Assembly (NCBI GenBank): GCA_964451935.1
Contig: CAYVKE010000004.1
Span: 9,879 to 73,878 of the forward strand
DNA: 64,000 nucleotides
Direction: 5' to 3'
Origin: CALFXN01 sp964451935
GTDB lineage: Bacteria > Synergistota > Synergistia > Synergistales > Aminobacteriaceae
In this document: in pieces, positions 1-9,105 of the stretch
Position numbering within the stretch: the first letter of the stretch is position 1
Layout of the letters: each line of letters opens with the position of its first letter
Made by a program: the position numbers and the translations under genes
Notes under the pieces: model-generated
What the model was told of the DNA's origin: nothing
What the model saw: only the letters and a program-made list of their open reading frames with translations
Database searches by the model: none

Positions 1-1
1 C

Positions 2-349
2 CGCTCCGGCAAGGTCGGCCTGATTCCGATCGAGACCGCCAAAGTCCACGAGATCGTCATGAAGTTCCCCCACTACGCTCCGGCGGTCATCCCGGCGGGA
101 ACCTACCCCGGGTACGACAAGGACATCCAGGTCGTCGCGGCGATCGGTTCGCTGCTGACGTACGAGGATATGCCCGAAGACGTCATCTACAAGATCACGA
201 AGATGCTCCACGAAAACGCGCCGTTCCTCCGCGAGCGCCTGAACTACTTCTCGAACTTCGAACTCAAGACGGCCCTCGACGGAATGGCCGTTCCGCTTCA
301 TCCGGGCGCGAAGAAGTATTACGTCGAAAAGGGACTTCTGAAGGAGTAA
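2..349 (+). CDS. TAXI-family TRAP transporter substrate-binding protein, C-terminal part (5' end outside window)
   Basis: The open frame enters from the left edge and ends in a TAA at 347-349, leaving the last 115 or so residues. The tail PLHPGAKKYYVEKGLL is the typical C-terminus of TAXI (TRAP-associated extracytoplasmic immunogenic) receptors, and the preceding helix-rich segment fits the same family. Such proteins are secreted to the periplasm, bind an organic acid or amino acid and deliver it to a DctQM-type permease. The fused permease starts 91 bases downstream, so this is its receptor. The signal peptide and binding-site residues lie outside the window, so the ligand cannot be judged here. 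The citrate lyase genes behind the permease suggest a di- or tricarboxylate (inference). Confidence 0.85.
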   Translation, partial: RSGKVGLIPIETAKVHEIVMKFPHYAPAVIPAGTYPGYDKDIQVVAAIGSLLTYEDMPEDVIYKITKMLHENAPFLRERLNYFSNFELKTALDGMAVPLHPGAKKYYVEKGLLKE

Positions 350-389
350 CGGCCCGGAGTTCCAGTCCGGACGGAACGGAACGACGCCG

Positions 390-413
390 GGGGAGGGGAA
401 ATCCCCTCCCCCG
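390..413 (+). terminator. Receptor-permease intergenic stem-loop
   Basis: A 10-bp perfect G-rich/C-rich stem (390-399 with 404-413) encloses a 4-base loop. No long T-run follows, so it looks like a weak terminator or an mRNA 3'-stabiliser. It would let the receptor be made in excess over the permease. Confidence 0.6.
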
Positions 414-440
414 CTTTCTGGGAAAGGGAGGTTTCGGACC

Positions 441-2363
441 ATGGATCCAAACGATCTTCTTCTCGAAGAGGAAGACCAGAAGCCCGTCGCGGGAAAAAAG
501 CGGTCATTGACCGGACATCTCGGGACGCTGATCACGGTGTTCACGGTGAGCCTCGCGGCCTTCCAGCTGTACACGGCCTTCTTCGGCCTGTTCCCGGCCA
601 TGCAGCAGCGCAGTCTCCACATGGCCTTCGTTCTGCCCCTCATCTTCCTCATCTATCCGATGCGAAAATCGTCCCCGGCGGCGCGCCCATCGATTCCGGA
701 CTGGATTCTGGCCGTCCTCGCCGCGGTTTGCACGCTCTACATCTACTTCAACTATGAGGACATCGCGAACCGCGCCGGAATGTACAAGGACTTCGAACTC
801 TACCTCGGCGCGCTGATGGTCTTCATCGTCTTCGAATCCGGGCGCCGCGTCCTCGGGTATTCCCTGCCGATCTTCTGCGGCTTCTTCCTCTTCTTCGCCT
901 ACTTCGGGCGGTCCATGCCCGGACCGTTCCGCCATTTCGGGCTCTCGATCCCGCGAATCATCGAGGAACTCTACCTCACGACGGACGGGCTCTTTGGACT
1001 CGTCACGGGCGTCTCGGCGACCTACATCTACCTGTTCATCCTCTTCGGCGCCTTCCTCGGATCCACCGGGACCGCGAAATTCTTCAACGACCTCGCGATG
1101 GCCCTGACCGGCCATCTCAAGGGCGGCCCGGCCAAGATCGCCGTCCTCTCGAGCGCTCTGATGGGGACGATCAGCGGAAGCACGTCGGCGAACGTCGCGA
1201 CGACGGGGACGTTTACGATTCCGCTCATGAAGAAGATCGGATACCAGCCCCACTTCGCGGGTGCGGTCGAGGCGGCCGCCTCCACGGGGGGCCAGATCAT
1301 GCCTCCGGTTCTCGGGGCCGCGGCCTTCATCATCGCCGACACGCTCGGGATCTCGTACCTCAAGGTGCTCGTGGCGTCCGTCGTTCCGGCGATCCTCTAC
1401 TTCTTCGGGATCTGGTGCAGCCTGAGCCTCGAAGCGTCGAAGCTCGGCCTCAAGGGGCTCGAGAAAAGCATGCTGCCGAAGGCCAAAGACGTTATCCTGA
1501 AGAACGGATACAAGTCGATCCCGCTCTTCGGGATCATCTATTTCCTCGTTCAGGGGTATAACCCGCTCTACGCCGCGTGCTGGGGCATCATCCTTGCCGT
1601 CGTTTTGAGCTTCGTGCGCAAGGAAGACCGGATGGAGCCGAAGAAGTTCATCAAGACGCTCGAGGACGGCTCGAAGAGCGCCCTGTCCGTGGCGGTCGCG
1701 TGCTTCATCGTCGGCGTCGTCATCGGAATGATGGGCGCCACCGGCATCGCGCTGCGCGTCGGGGACGCGATCCTCACGATGACGCAGGGGAGCCTTGCGC
1801 TCACGCTGATCGCGACGATGCTTCTCGCCATCGCGCTCGGAATGGGAATGCCGACGACGGCGAGCTACGTCATGGCCAGCGCCGTCGGCGCGCCCGCGCT
1901 GATCCTTCTGGGCTGCAAGCCGCTCGACGTCCATTTCTTCGTCTTCTATTTCGCGGCGCTCTCCTCGATCACGCCTCCCGTCTGCGTCGGCGCCTACACG
2001 GCCGCCGGGATCGCCGGGGCGGATCCCAACAGGACCGCCTTCGCCTCGATACGGCTCGGGCTCGCGGGGTTCGTCATCCCGTTCGTGTTCATCTATTCGC
2101 CCGAGCTGCTGCTGACGAACGTGACGAACTGGTTCTCGTTCGGCGTCGCAGTAGTGACGGCGTGCGTCGGCGTCTTCTCCCTGGCCATCGCCACCGAGGG
2201 CTACGCTCTCGGACCGGTCTCGCTTCCTCTGCGGCTCGTCGCGCTGGCGGCCGCGATCCTGCTGATCGTACCCGGGATCGTTACGGACGCCGTCGGGATC
2301 GGACTTCTCGCGCTGGTTATCGTTCTCAGTCACCGCTCCGTGACAGCCGGAACGGGGCGCTGA
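441..2363 (+). CDS. TRAP transporter permease, fused small (4TM) and large (12TM) subunits
   Basis: The 640-residue protein has a DctQ-like N-terminal block (roughly residues 20-190, about four hydrophobic helices) joined to a DctM-like block (rest, about 12 helices). The large-subunit signatures are visible: SGSTSANVATTGTFTIPLMKK, GGQIMPPVLGAAAFI and ALGMGMPTTASYV. This is the 4TM/12TM fusion class that partners with TAXI receptors and uses an ion gradient for solute uptake across the inner membrane. The start ATG at 441 has a good ribosome site (GGGAGG about 10 bases upstream). It stands between the receptor gene and citD, 3 bases before the latter, so uptake and citrate-lyase-type cleavage are probably co-expressed. 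Substrate is inferred only from neighbours. Confidence 0.93.
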   Translation: MDPNDLLLEEEDQKPVAGKKRSLTGHLGTLITVFTVSLAAFQLYTAFFGLFPAMQQRSLHMAFVLPLIFLIYPMRKSSPAARPSIPDWILAVLAAVCTLYIYFNYEDIANRAGMYKDFELYLGALMVFIVFESGRRVLGYSLPIFCGFFLFFAYFGRSMPGPFRHFGLSIPRIIEELYLTTDGLFGLVTGVSATYIYLFILFGAFLGSTGTAKFFNDLAMALTGHLKGGPAKIAVLSSALMGTISGSTSANVATTGTFTIPLMKKIGYQPHFAGAVEAAASTGGQIMPPVLGAAAFIIADTLGISYLKVLVASVVPAILYFFGIWCSLSLEASKLGLKGLEKSMLPKAKDVILKNGYKSIPLFGIIYFLVQGYNPLYAACWGIILAVVLSFVRKEDRMEPKKFIKTLEDGSKSALSVAVACFIVGVVIGMMGATGIALRVGDAILTMTQGSLALTLIATMLLAIALGMGMPTTASYVMASAVGAPALILLGCKPLDVHFFVFYFAALSSITPPVCVGAYTAAGIAGADPNRTAFASIRLGLAGFVIPFVFIYSPELLLTNVTNWFSFGVAVVTACVGVFSLAIATEGYALGPVSLPLRLVALAAAILLIVPGIVTDAVGIGLLALVIVLSHRSVTAGTGR

Positions 2364-2366
2364 CAC

Positions 2367-2702
2367 ATGAATTCCGGGCATGAAAACGCGGTCCCCGGCC
2401 GCGGCGTCGCAGGTTCGTTCGAATCCTGCGACGCGCTGGTGGTCGTGACGCTCCCACTTCCCCTGCCCGGAGGGGGAGCAAGCGCCTCCGGGGAAGTCTC
2501 GCTGCATCTTGAAAGCCCCGTACTCGCGGTCTGCGGGGAGCGGATGCGGCGCGTGGCGCTGGAAACGCTGCGCACTCTGGGTGTGAACGCCGCCGATGTT
2601 GCTGTCAGGGACCGGGGGGCGCTCGACTGCACGCTGGCGGCCCGCGTCGAGACGGCGGTCCGGCGCGCCCGCGCCTCCGCGGCGGAGGTGAACCGCCCGT
2701 GA
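2367..2702 (+). CDS. citD: Citrate lyase acyl carrier protein (gamma subunit), set 1
   Basis: CitD carries the phosphoribosyl-dephospho-CoA prosthetic group and shuttles acetyl and citryl groups between CitF and CitE. The attachment motif is seen as AGSFESCD; Ser20 matches the modified Ser14 of the Klebsiella protein. The C-terminal block DRGALDCTLAARVETAV is the family hallmark. At 111 residues it is a little longer than the usual 95-100. The extra length is at the N-terminus and in a glycine/serine-rich insert near residues 37-45. The stop overlaps the GTG of citE (GTGA). A second, more canonical citD lies on the other strand at 8787-9056, so this copy may serve a paralogous enzyme. Confidence 0.9.
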   Translation: MNSGHENAVPGRGVAGSFESCDALVVVTLPLPLPGGGASASGEVSLHLESPVLAVCGERMRRVALETLRTLGVNAADVAVRDRGALDCTLAARVETAVRRARASAAEVNRP

Positions 2703-3595
2703 CGAAGACCCTGCGTCGCAGTTCGCTGTACGTTCCGGGAAACAACCCGGCGATGCTGATCAATGCCGGAATCTACGGAGCCGACGTCATCGTCTTCGAC
2801 CTGGAGGACGCCGTGCCCTTTTCGGAGAAGGACGCTGCGCGCATCCTTCTTCGAAACGCGTTGTCGACGCTCCGCTACACTTCCGCCGAGATAGTCGTCC
2901 GGATCAATTCGCTTTCGACGCCGTTCGGGAGTGAGGACCTCGCCGTGATCGTCCCGCAGCGTCCGGACACGATCCGCATCCCGAAGTGCGAGACGGCGCG
3001 TGACGTAACGGACGTCGACCGGGTCGTCGGGGAGCTTGAGGCGGCGTCGGGCGTCGAACGCGGCTCGATTCGCTTCATGCCGATCATCGAGACGGCGCTC
3101 GGCGCGTGGAACGTCATGGAGATCGCGACGGCCAGCCCAAGGGTCACGGCTTTGAACTTCGGCGCGGAGGATTACACGGCGGATATCGGCGCGATCCGCA
3201 CGAAGGAAGGATCGGAGCTTGCGAACCTGCGCGCGCGGATGCTTCTGGCCGCGCGTGTCGCGGGCGTTCAGGCGCTCGACTCGGTCTATTCGGACGTCGA
3301 GGACGACGACGGATTGTACGAGGAGGCCCGCCGGGCGCGGATCCTGGGGTTCGACGGCAAGTCGGTGATTCATCCGCGGCAGATCCCGGTCGTTCATCGG
3401 GCGTTCACGCCGTCGGAAAAGGAAATCGCGGCGGCGCTGCGCGTGGAGCGCGGACTCGCCGAGGGGAAAAGAATGGGCGTCGGTGTCGTCGTCGTCGATG
3501 GAAAGATGGTTGACGCCCCGGTGCTGAAGCGCGCCCGGAACGTGCTCGAACTGGCCCGGGCGGCCGGAGCGCTCCCGGAAGAGGAGGAATCGTGA
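2699..3595 (+). CDS. citE: Citrate lyase beta subunit (citryl-ACP lyase), set 1
   Basis: CitE cleaves citryl-ACP to oxaloacetate and acetyl-ACP in the cytoplasm. The 298-residue product begins RRSSLYVPGNNPAML and has the HpcH/HpaI TIM-barrel motifs DVIVFDLEDAVP (metal-site region), the active-site region around residue 150 and SVIHPRQIPVVHRAF. Length is normal for the family. It starts with GTG overlapping the citD stop by 4 bases, and its own stop overlaps citF, so the three subunits are translationally coupled. A citramalyl-ACP lyase would look very similar, so substrate is open. A paralogue lies at 16895-17788. Confidence 0.92.
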   Translation: MTKTLRRSSLYVPGNNPAMLINAGIYGADVIVFDLEDAVPFSEKDAARILLRNALSTLRYTSAEIVVRINSLSTPFGSEDLAVIVPQRPDTIRIPKCETARDVTDVDRVVGELEAASGVERGSIRFMPIIETALGAWNVMEIATASPRVTALNFGAEDYTADIGAIRTKEGSELANLRARMLLAARVAGVQALDSVYSDVEDDDGLYEEARRARILGFDGKSVIHPRQIPVVHRAFTPSEKEIAAALRVERGLAEGKRMGVGVVVVDGKMVDAPVLKRARNVLELARAAGALPEEEES

Positions 3596-5136
3596 TGCCG
3601 CTGAACGGCGTGGGGCGGGATGTTCCGGACCGGATCCCGGGGTATGGGGACGTGCGTCACTTTGTTGCGGGCGACGCCCCGACGCCCCGGAGAGAGGCTC
3701 CGGAGACGGAGCGCGGCGCGGAAACGCACCTGCGCTCCGGCGCGAAGGTCGTCCCGCTCGAACGGGCGCTCGACCTGCTCGATCTGCGCGACGGAATGAC
3801 GGTCTCGTTCCACCATCATCTCCGCGACGGGGACCTCGTCGTTTCGACGGTCCTCGACGCGCTGGCGCGCCGCGGACTCAGGGGATTGATCCTCGCGCCG
3901 ACGGCGCTCTTCCCGGTGCACGAGACCATCCTGGCGCACGTCCGCTCGGGCGTAGTCGCGGGCATCCAGGGCAGCGTGAACGGTCCCGTCGGGCGGGCCG
4001 CGTCGGACGGACTCTTCGACGGCCCCGTCGTGCTCCGGTCGCACGGGGGCAGGGCGCGGGCCGCCGCTTCGGGCGAACTTCCGATCGATGTCGCGTTCAT
4101 CGCCGCTCCGACCGCCGACCCCGAAGGGAACCTGAGCGGCCTGTCGGGGCCGTCCGCGTGCGGCTCGCTCGGATACGCGCACACGGACGCGCGGTATGCG
4201 CGGCAGGTTGTCGCGCTGACCGATAACCTCGTCCCGTATCCACTGCCGCGCGCGTCCATCGACCAGAGCTGCATTGACCTGGTCGTCCCGGTTGAACGTC
4301 TGGGAATCCCCGAACGCATCGTCTCCGGTACGCTTGCGGTCACGAAGGATCCGCTGCGGCTTCTGATCGCCGAGCGCACGGCGCGCGTTCTCGACGCATG
4401 CGGCGTGATCGCGCCGGGGATGTCGTACCAGGCGGGCGCGGGCGGCATCTCGCTCGCGGCGACGGCTGCGGTGCGCGAACGCATGCGGGAGCGGAAGATC
4501 CGGGGAAGTTTCGCGTCGGGGGGCATTACGGGCGATCTTGTCGCGATGCACGAAGAGGGGCTTTTCGATGCGCTGCTCGACGTCCAGTCCTTCGATACGG
4601 AGGCGGTCCGCTCCCTTTCGCGGAACAAGAACCACCGCGAGATGAGCGCCGCGATGTACGCGTGCCCCGGACCGAGGGGCTGCGTCGTCGACCGGCTCGA
4701 CGCGGCGATCCTGGGGGCGACGCAGGTGGATGTCGACTTCAACGTGAACGTCAACACCGAGTCCGACGGCGTGCTGCTCCACGGAATCGGCGGACACATG
4801 GACACGGCCGCGGGCGCCCGCGTGACCGTGATCGTGACGCCGTTGCTGCGCGGCAACCTCCCGATGGTCGTCGACCGGGTCCTGACGGTTACGACGCCGG
4901 GCTCGACCGTCGACGTGATCGTGACCGAGCGCGGCGTCGCCGTGAATCCGGCGAGGCCCGACCTGGCGGATGCGGTCCGGAAGGCGCGGCTGCCCCTGCG
5001 CGACATCGCCGATCTTCGCGACGAGGCGTACGCGCTGACGGGCGAGCCCGAAACGCCGCGTTTCGGGGACCGGATCGTCGGTGTCGTGGAGTATCGCGAC
5101 GGAACGGTCATCGACGTGATCCGGAACGTCGTATAA
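3592..5136 (+). CDS. citF: Citrate lyase alpha subunit (citrate:acetyl-ACP transferase), set 1
   Basis: CitF exchanges the acetyl group on CitD for citrate to give citryl-ACP. The 514-residue protein has the CoA-transferase-like folds of the family, with LRDGMTVSFHHHLRDGD near residue 63, a SHGGRARA segment and GGHMDTAAGARVTVIVTP in the C-terminal half. Length is typical (about 500-515). The start can be GTG at 3592 (4-base overlap with citE) or ATG at 3595. A strong terminator at 5150-5189 closes the operon. No citX or citG for prosthetic-group synthesis is in the window, so those must be elsewhere. The closest local relative is the copy at 17785-19332. Confidence 0.93.
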   Translation: MMPLNGVGRDVPDRIPGYGDVRHFVAGDAPTPRREAPETERGAETHLRSGAKVVPLERALDLLDLRDGMTVSFHHHLRDGDLVVSTVLDALARRGLRGLILAPTALFPVHETILAHVRSGVVAGIQGSVNGPVGRAASDGLFDGPVVLRSHGGRARAAASGELPIDVAFIAAPTADPEGNLSGLSGPSACGSLGYAHTDARYARQVVALTDNLVPYPLPRASIDQSCIDLVVPVERLGIPERIVSGTLAVTKDPLRLLIAERTARVLDACGVIAPGMSYQAGAGGISLAATAAVRERMRERKIRGSFASGGITGDLVAMHEEGLFDALLDVQSFDTEAVRSLSRNKNHREMSAAMYACPGPRGCVVDRLDAAILGATQVDVDFNVNVNTESDGVLLHGIGGHMDTAAGARVTVIVTPLLRGNLPMVVDRVLTVTTPGSTVDVIVTERGVAVNPARPDLADAVRKARLPLRDIADLRDEAYALTGEPETPRFGDRIVGVVEYRDGTVIDVIRNVV

Positions 5137-5149
5137 ACGACCGCACAGG

Positions 5150-5189
5150 AACGTCCTTCTCCGAAAGATCGGGGAGGGACGTTTTTTTT
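5150..5189 (+). terminator. Rho-independent terminator of TRAP-citDEF operon
   Basis: A 13-bp stem (5150-5162 with 5171-5183, two G-U pairs) and an 8-base loop are followed by eight T residues (5182-5189). It sits 13 bases after the citF stop. Confidence 0.93.
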
Positions 5190-5248
5190 GCGTTTCGGGT
5201 GTACGATAGGACAAAATTGTTTAACGGAAGCGTTGCAGAAAGGACGTG

Positions 5249-7882
5249 ATGCGGGTGAAGAGAAACATTGTGACCATGGTTGTGTTCCTTGCCGCGGTTG
5301 TGCTGTGTGCGTCGTTCGGGAGCGGATATGCGTCGGCCGATGAGACCTGTCTTGTGGTCCGCCAGATCGCGCCGGTGATGAAGACTCCGGGACCGTACAC
5401 AACGGTCGAGAACGGGCGGGGCGTCGAAATGCGCGACGACATCGAGGCGTGCGTCTACTACGGAAGCCGCGTGACCGTCGCGCCCGCGGAAGGGAAGCAT
5501 GCGGCGAAGTGGGCGCTGTTGCGCTACGATGGCAAGACGCTCGGATATATCGAGAAGAACGCGATCGTTCCCTTCCCGGCGTACGAGGCGAGCGATCCGG
5601 AAGCCTACTGCGCGCGTCCGGAGAAGCTGCCGCTCTTCCTGCTTCCCGGGAAATATCCGGCGGAAAAGTACAGCGCGTTCTTCCTGCCGCGCGGCGTGAC
5701 CGTCACCGGAATCGGAAAGGCGTCTTCGGGCGGGAAGGACTGGATCCTGCTGCGATTTTCGAGCGTCGGCGCCTCGGAGGAGAGCCCGGAGCCGGCGGAC
5801 GTCCAGACGCGCTACGCGTGGGCTTTGGCCTCGGATCTGATCCGGCTCGGAACCTCGTATGTTCCGGACCTTTCGAAGGTCGACGAATCGCGGGTTCCGT
5901 CGCAGATCATGACGGAGCAGGACGGAAGCATGAAGAAGCGGATCGCCCTCGGAGAGTCGGAGCGCAGGAAGCTCGTCGCGCACGGATTCTACGTCGATCC
6001 GAAGCCCGTGATCCTCGAGACGCTCGAGGTCGACGATCTGATCGAGTCGTATCCGCGCGTTCGCGACCACGTGACCCCGCTCTTCATTACGGCCGATCTC
6101 GGCCTCCACACGTTCCACCTGCTCTTCGACCGCATGCTCCAGAAGACGGAGGAACGGCATTTCGCCCCCGCGCTCGCGACGCTTCTCGGGCTCATGAAGA
6201 AGGGCCTCGCGAACCTGACGCCCGCGCTTTCGGCGAGCGATGCGGGGAAGGCCGTTGCGTCCGTCGCGTCCGATTACCTCGACGTCGCCGCGGCGCTTCT
6301 GACAGGCAAGGGATCGCTCTCTCCGAGGGGAAAGACCGAGGTCGACCGGATCCTCGCCGCAAGGGAGAAGACGCGCTCGACGCTCTCGGGCCGGGAGGAG
6401 GACTACACGCTCTACAAGCCCCGCGGACACTATGCGCTCACGCCGGAACTCGGAAGGTACTTCCGCGCGATGAGCTTCCTCGGGGGCGTTGCGTTCGGCC
6501 TGAAGGCGCAGGACGAAGCGGCGGCGCTCCGGAACACCGGCGTCATCGCGGCCCTCTGCGCGCTGCTCGAAGATCCGGCGACGCTCGCCGCGTGGAAGAA
6601 GCTCTTCGACCCGTTCACGGAGCTTGTCGGCGCGTCGAACGACAATTCGTGGTACGACTACGGGTCCGTCGTGAAGAAGCTCTTCGCGCCCGACGCGCCG
6701 GGAGACGCCCAAAAGATGCGCGCCCTCAACCGCGCGCTTCTCGACGCGAGCCGCCCGCCGCTCATCATCGGCGTTCCGGCGCCTCGGACGGGCGCGTCAC
6801 AGAAGGAGCGGGAGGACGACGCGGTCGGCTTCCGCTTCATCGGCCGAAGGTTCACGTTCGACGCGATGGTCTTCAACATGTTGACGTCGCCCCGGACGGG
6901 GACCGACGAGAAGCCGCGGAACCTGCCCGACCCGCTCGATGTCATGGCGTCCCTCGGGTCGTCCGCGGCGCGGCTCGAAGCGAAAGCGTTCGAGAGCTTC
7001 GCGAAATACGGCGAGAACCTGAAGAAGCTCCAGGAATCGTGGAAGGCCTTTGAGCGGAATCCCCTCTCGGCGAACGTCTACTCCCGGCTGCTGCGGATCT
7101 TCTCCGAGTATTTCGAGCCGACGGGGAGCGGACAGTTCTTCACGAAATCGCCGAACTGGGAATACCGGAAGCTCGTCACGGCCTCGGCGGCCTGGGCGGA
7201 ACTCAAGCACGACACGATCCTCTACGGCGAGCAGTCCGGCGCGGAGATGGGCGACGGCGGGGACGTCTGGTACGCGCCCGACTTCCTGTTCCCGGAACCT
7301 CGTGGGTACGTCGAGCCGCAGCCGAAGCTCTTCGACGCGCTCGCGTCCTGCGCGTCGGGCGTGAAGGGGTTCCTCTCGAACGCGGGGATCACGGACGAGG
7401 AGTATTCCGGAAAGCTCGCGACGTTCGCCGACCTCATGAAGCGGCTCGCCGCGATCGCCGGGAAGGAGACGACCGGAGGCGAAATCACGGCCGATGACTA
7501 TCGCTTCGTCCGGGAGTTCCCGTGCGAGCTGTCGCGCGAACTCCTGCTGCCCGAAGACATGCAGCAGCTCTATCCGCCGGTCCCCGACGACGTCCGCGAC
7601 CGGCTCCGGATGGCGCTCGTCGCCGACGTCGCGTCCGACTACCTCGCGGGCCGCGCGCTTTATGTCGCGACCGGAACGCCGAGATACATCAACGTCTTCG
7701 TCGACGATCCGTGGGGCGGTCCGCGCGTGACGCGCGGCGCGGTCTTCTCGTTCTATTCGTTCGCGCGTCCGCTCGCCTCCGGGCGGATGGACGACGCGGC
7801 CTGGAAGAAGCTGGTCTACGGCAAGGACCAGAAGGCGCTCGACGCCCTTCGCCCGGCCTGGACGAGAAAACCGGAGAACTGA
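5249..7882 (+). CDS. Secreted DUF3160 protein
   Basis: A large exported protein (877 residues from ATG 5249, which has AAAGGA 4 bases upstream; a GTG 3 bases earlier is possible). The N-terminus KRNIVTMVVFLAAVVLC with ASA before DE is a clear signal peptide. Residues of about 30-115 look like an SH3-type wall or receptor module. From about residue 235 to the end it matches what I know of DUF3160, with segments such as TADLGLHTFHLLFDR and a conserved C-terminal part with FVDDPWGGPR. DUF3160 proteins are secreted and their function is unknown. It sits alone after a terminator, with the Memo-like gene 9 bases downstream, so the two may form a small operon. No catalytic motif is recognised. Confidence 0.8.
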   Translation: MRVKRNIVTMVVFLAAVVLCASFGSGYASADETCLVVRQIAPVMKTPGPYTTVENGRGVEMRDDIEACVYYGSRVTVAPAEGKHAAKWALLRYDGKTLGYIEKNAIVPFPAYEASDPEAYCARPEKLPLFLLPGKYPAEKYSAFFLPRGVTVTGIGKASSGGKDWILLRFSSVGASEESPEPADVQTRYAWALASDLIRLGTSYVPDLSKVDESRVPSQIMTEQDGSMKKRIALGESERRKLVAHGFYVDPKPVILETLEVDDLIESYPRVRDHVTPLFITADLGLHTFHLLFDRMLQKTEERHFAPALATLLGLMKKGLANLTPALSASDAGKAVASVASDYLDVAAALLTGKGSLSPRGKTEVDRILAAREKTRSTLSGREEDYTLYKPRGHYALTPELGRYFRAMSFLGGVAFGLKAQDEAAALRNTGVIAALCALLEDPATLAAWKKLFDPFTELVGASNDNSWYDYGSVVKKLFAPDAPGDAQKMRALNRALLDASRPPLIIGVPAPRTGASQKEREDDAVGFRFIGRRFTFDAMVFNMLTSPRTGTDEKPRNLPDPLDVMASLGSSAARLEAKAFESFAKYGENLKKLQESWKAFERNPLSANVYSRLLRIFSEYFEPTGSGQFFTKSPNWEYRKLVTASAAWAELKHDTILYGEQSGAEMGDGGDVWYAPDFLFPEPRGYVEPQPKLFDALASCASGVKGFLSNAGITDEEYSGKLATFADLMKRLAAIAGKETTGGEITADDYRFVREFPCELSRELLLPEDMQQLYPPVPDDVRDRLRMALVADVASDYLAGRALYVATGTPRYINVFVDDPWGGPRVTRGAVFSFYSFARPLASGRMDDAAWKKLVYGKDQKALDALRPAWTRKPEN

Positions 7883-7891
7883 GCGCCGGCT

Positions 7892-8779
7892 GTGCCTGTT
7901 CCGCCCGCTTCGCTCGTGCGACGGGTCGTCGCGTGCGCGCTGCTTGGGGGGCTGTTCTTCCCCGGCGGNNNNNNNNNNGGCGGCGCGCTCGCGCTCGTCT
8001 GTCCGCCGCCGCCCGCCGGAATCCGGTTCGCGGCCTCCCGTCAGGCTTCATTCGATAACCTTGTGGTCGCAGGCCGGATCGTCGGCGGCATCACCCCGCA
8101 CCACGACGTCGCCGGGGCGATGATCCTGCGCTTCTACGCGACGCTGAAGGCCTCGGGACTCTCGCCGAAGCGCGTCGTTCTCATCGCTCCGGACCACTAC
8201 CGGGCGGGCCGGAGCGCCGTCACGGTCTGCGGCGCGGACTGGGAGACCGCCTCAGGGACGCTCCGGGCGGACGCGGACGCAGTCGGCGCGGTCGTCCGTT
8301 CCGGCGCGGCGACGCGCGACGACCGGATCTTCGCGCGCGAACACGGCGTGACGACGCACCTCCCGCTCATCCGGCAGACGTTTCCCGACGCGACCGTGGT
8401 TCCGATCGTCGTCCGGACGTCCGCGTCCGACATGCAGCTCCTCGTTCTCCGGAAGATCCTCCTGCCGTTTCTCCGCGACGGAGGGCTCGTCCTCCTGAGC
8501 ATGGACCTCTCGCACGGCAAGCCGCCGCGACGGGCGGCGACCGAGGACGAACGAACGCTCCCGACGCTCCTGCGGGGGGACGGTTCCGCCCTGAAGGGGT
8601 GCGACATCGACAGTCCCCGCGGCGCGGCGCTCTTCCTCGCGATCGTCCGCGACCTCGGAAGCCTGCCGCGCGAGCGGAACGAGCGCGGCGTCGTCCTCGA
8701 CCACACGGACTCGGGCGTCATCCGGAACAGGCCGGAAGAATCCTGCACGAGCTACGCGACAATGCTGTTTTCGCGGTGA
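7892..8779 (+). CDS. AmmeMemoRadiSam system protein B (Memo family), interrupted by an assembly gap
   Basis: The Memo fold resembles non-haem iron extradiol dioxygenases. Family features are GGITPHHDVAGAMI near the N-terminus, IAPDHYRAG, EHGVTTHLPLIRQTFPD and LLSMDLSHGKP; these carry the conserved histidines. The start is taken as GTG 7892, giving 295 residues, but 10 N at 7969-7978 fall in codons 26-29 of a hydrophobic N-terminal stretch. The true length there is unknown and the frame across the gap is only assumed. The hydrophobic start suggests export or membrane anchoring, unusual for Memo proteins. The AMMECR1 and radical-SAM partners are not nearby. Its stop is 7 bases from the convergent citD stop. 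Confidence 0.85.
   Translation: MPVPPASLVRRVVACALLGGLFFPGXXXXGGALALVCPPPPAGIRFAASRQASFDNLVVAGRIVGGITPHHDVAGAMILRFYATLKASGLSPKRVVLIAPDHYRAGRSAVTVCGADWETASGTLRADADAVGAVVRSGAATRDDRIFAREHGVTTHLPLIRQTFPDATVVPIVVRTSASDMQLLVLRKILLPFLRDGGLVLLSMDLSHGKPPRRAATEDERTLPTLLRGDGSALKGCDIDSPRGAALFLAIVRDLGSLPRERNERGVVLDHTDSGVIRNRPEESCTSYATMLFSR
7969..7978. other. Assembly gap (10 N)
   Basis: Ten consecutive N interrupt the start of the Memo-like gene. A fixed run of 10 is often a placeholder of unknown true size, so window coordinates to the right may not be exact. Confidence 0.95.
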
Positions 8780-8786
8780 AAGCGCG

Positions 8787-9056
8787 CTACCGCGATGTCA
8801 TCCCTCGCGCGACGGCCGTCTCGATGCGCGCGCGGAGCGTGCAGTCGAGCGCGCCCCGGTCGTCGATCCGGACGACTGCGTTCGTGACGCCCCTCGTATT
8901 CAGTATCTCGCGGGCGGTTGCGCGCATGCGGCCGCCGAACTGCCGTTCGACCGGGCTCGTGACGGAGATTTCGATCCCGTCGGCATTCGGCCCTACCGTC
9001 ACCATCGCGTCGCTCGATTCGAGCGACCCCGCGCTTGCGGTTTTCTCGATTATCAT
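8787..9056 (-). CDS. citD: Citrate lyase acyl carrier protein (gamma subunit), set 2
   Basis: Eighty-nine residues starting at ATG 9056, which has AAAGGAGT 7 bases upstream; longer upstream frames lack coding character. The prosthetic-group motif AGSLESSD is canonical, with the modified serine at position 14 exactly as in Klebsiella CitD, and the C-terminal DDRGALDCTLRARIETAV is intact. It is the last gene of a leftward aconitase-citC-citD operon. No citE/citF is adjacent on this strand. Its likely partners are the pair at 16895-19332 on the opposite strand, so the second enzyme is encoded in two divergent halves (inference). Confidence 0.92.
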   Translation of the reverse strand: MIIEKTASAGSLESSDAMVTVGPNADGIEISVTSPVERQFGGRMRATAREILNTRGVTNAVVRIDDRGALDCTLRARIETAVARGMTSR

Positions 9057-9105
9057 GTGAATCCGACTCCTTTCGTGCGAATGCCTGATCGCGGACGGCG
9101 GGGCG

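Noticed and set aside
504..2507. Long 667-codon open frame on the minus strand opposite the TRAP permease
   Set aside because: High G+C opens antisense frames; the product is an arginine/aspartate-rich mix without family motifs and lies opposite a certain gene. Many similar frames elsewhere were dropped for the same reason.
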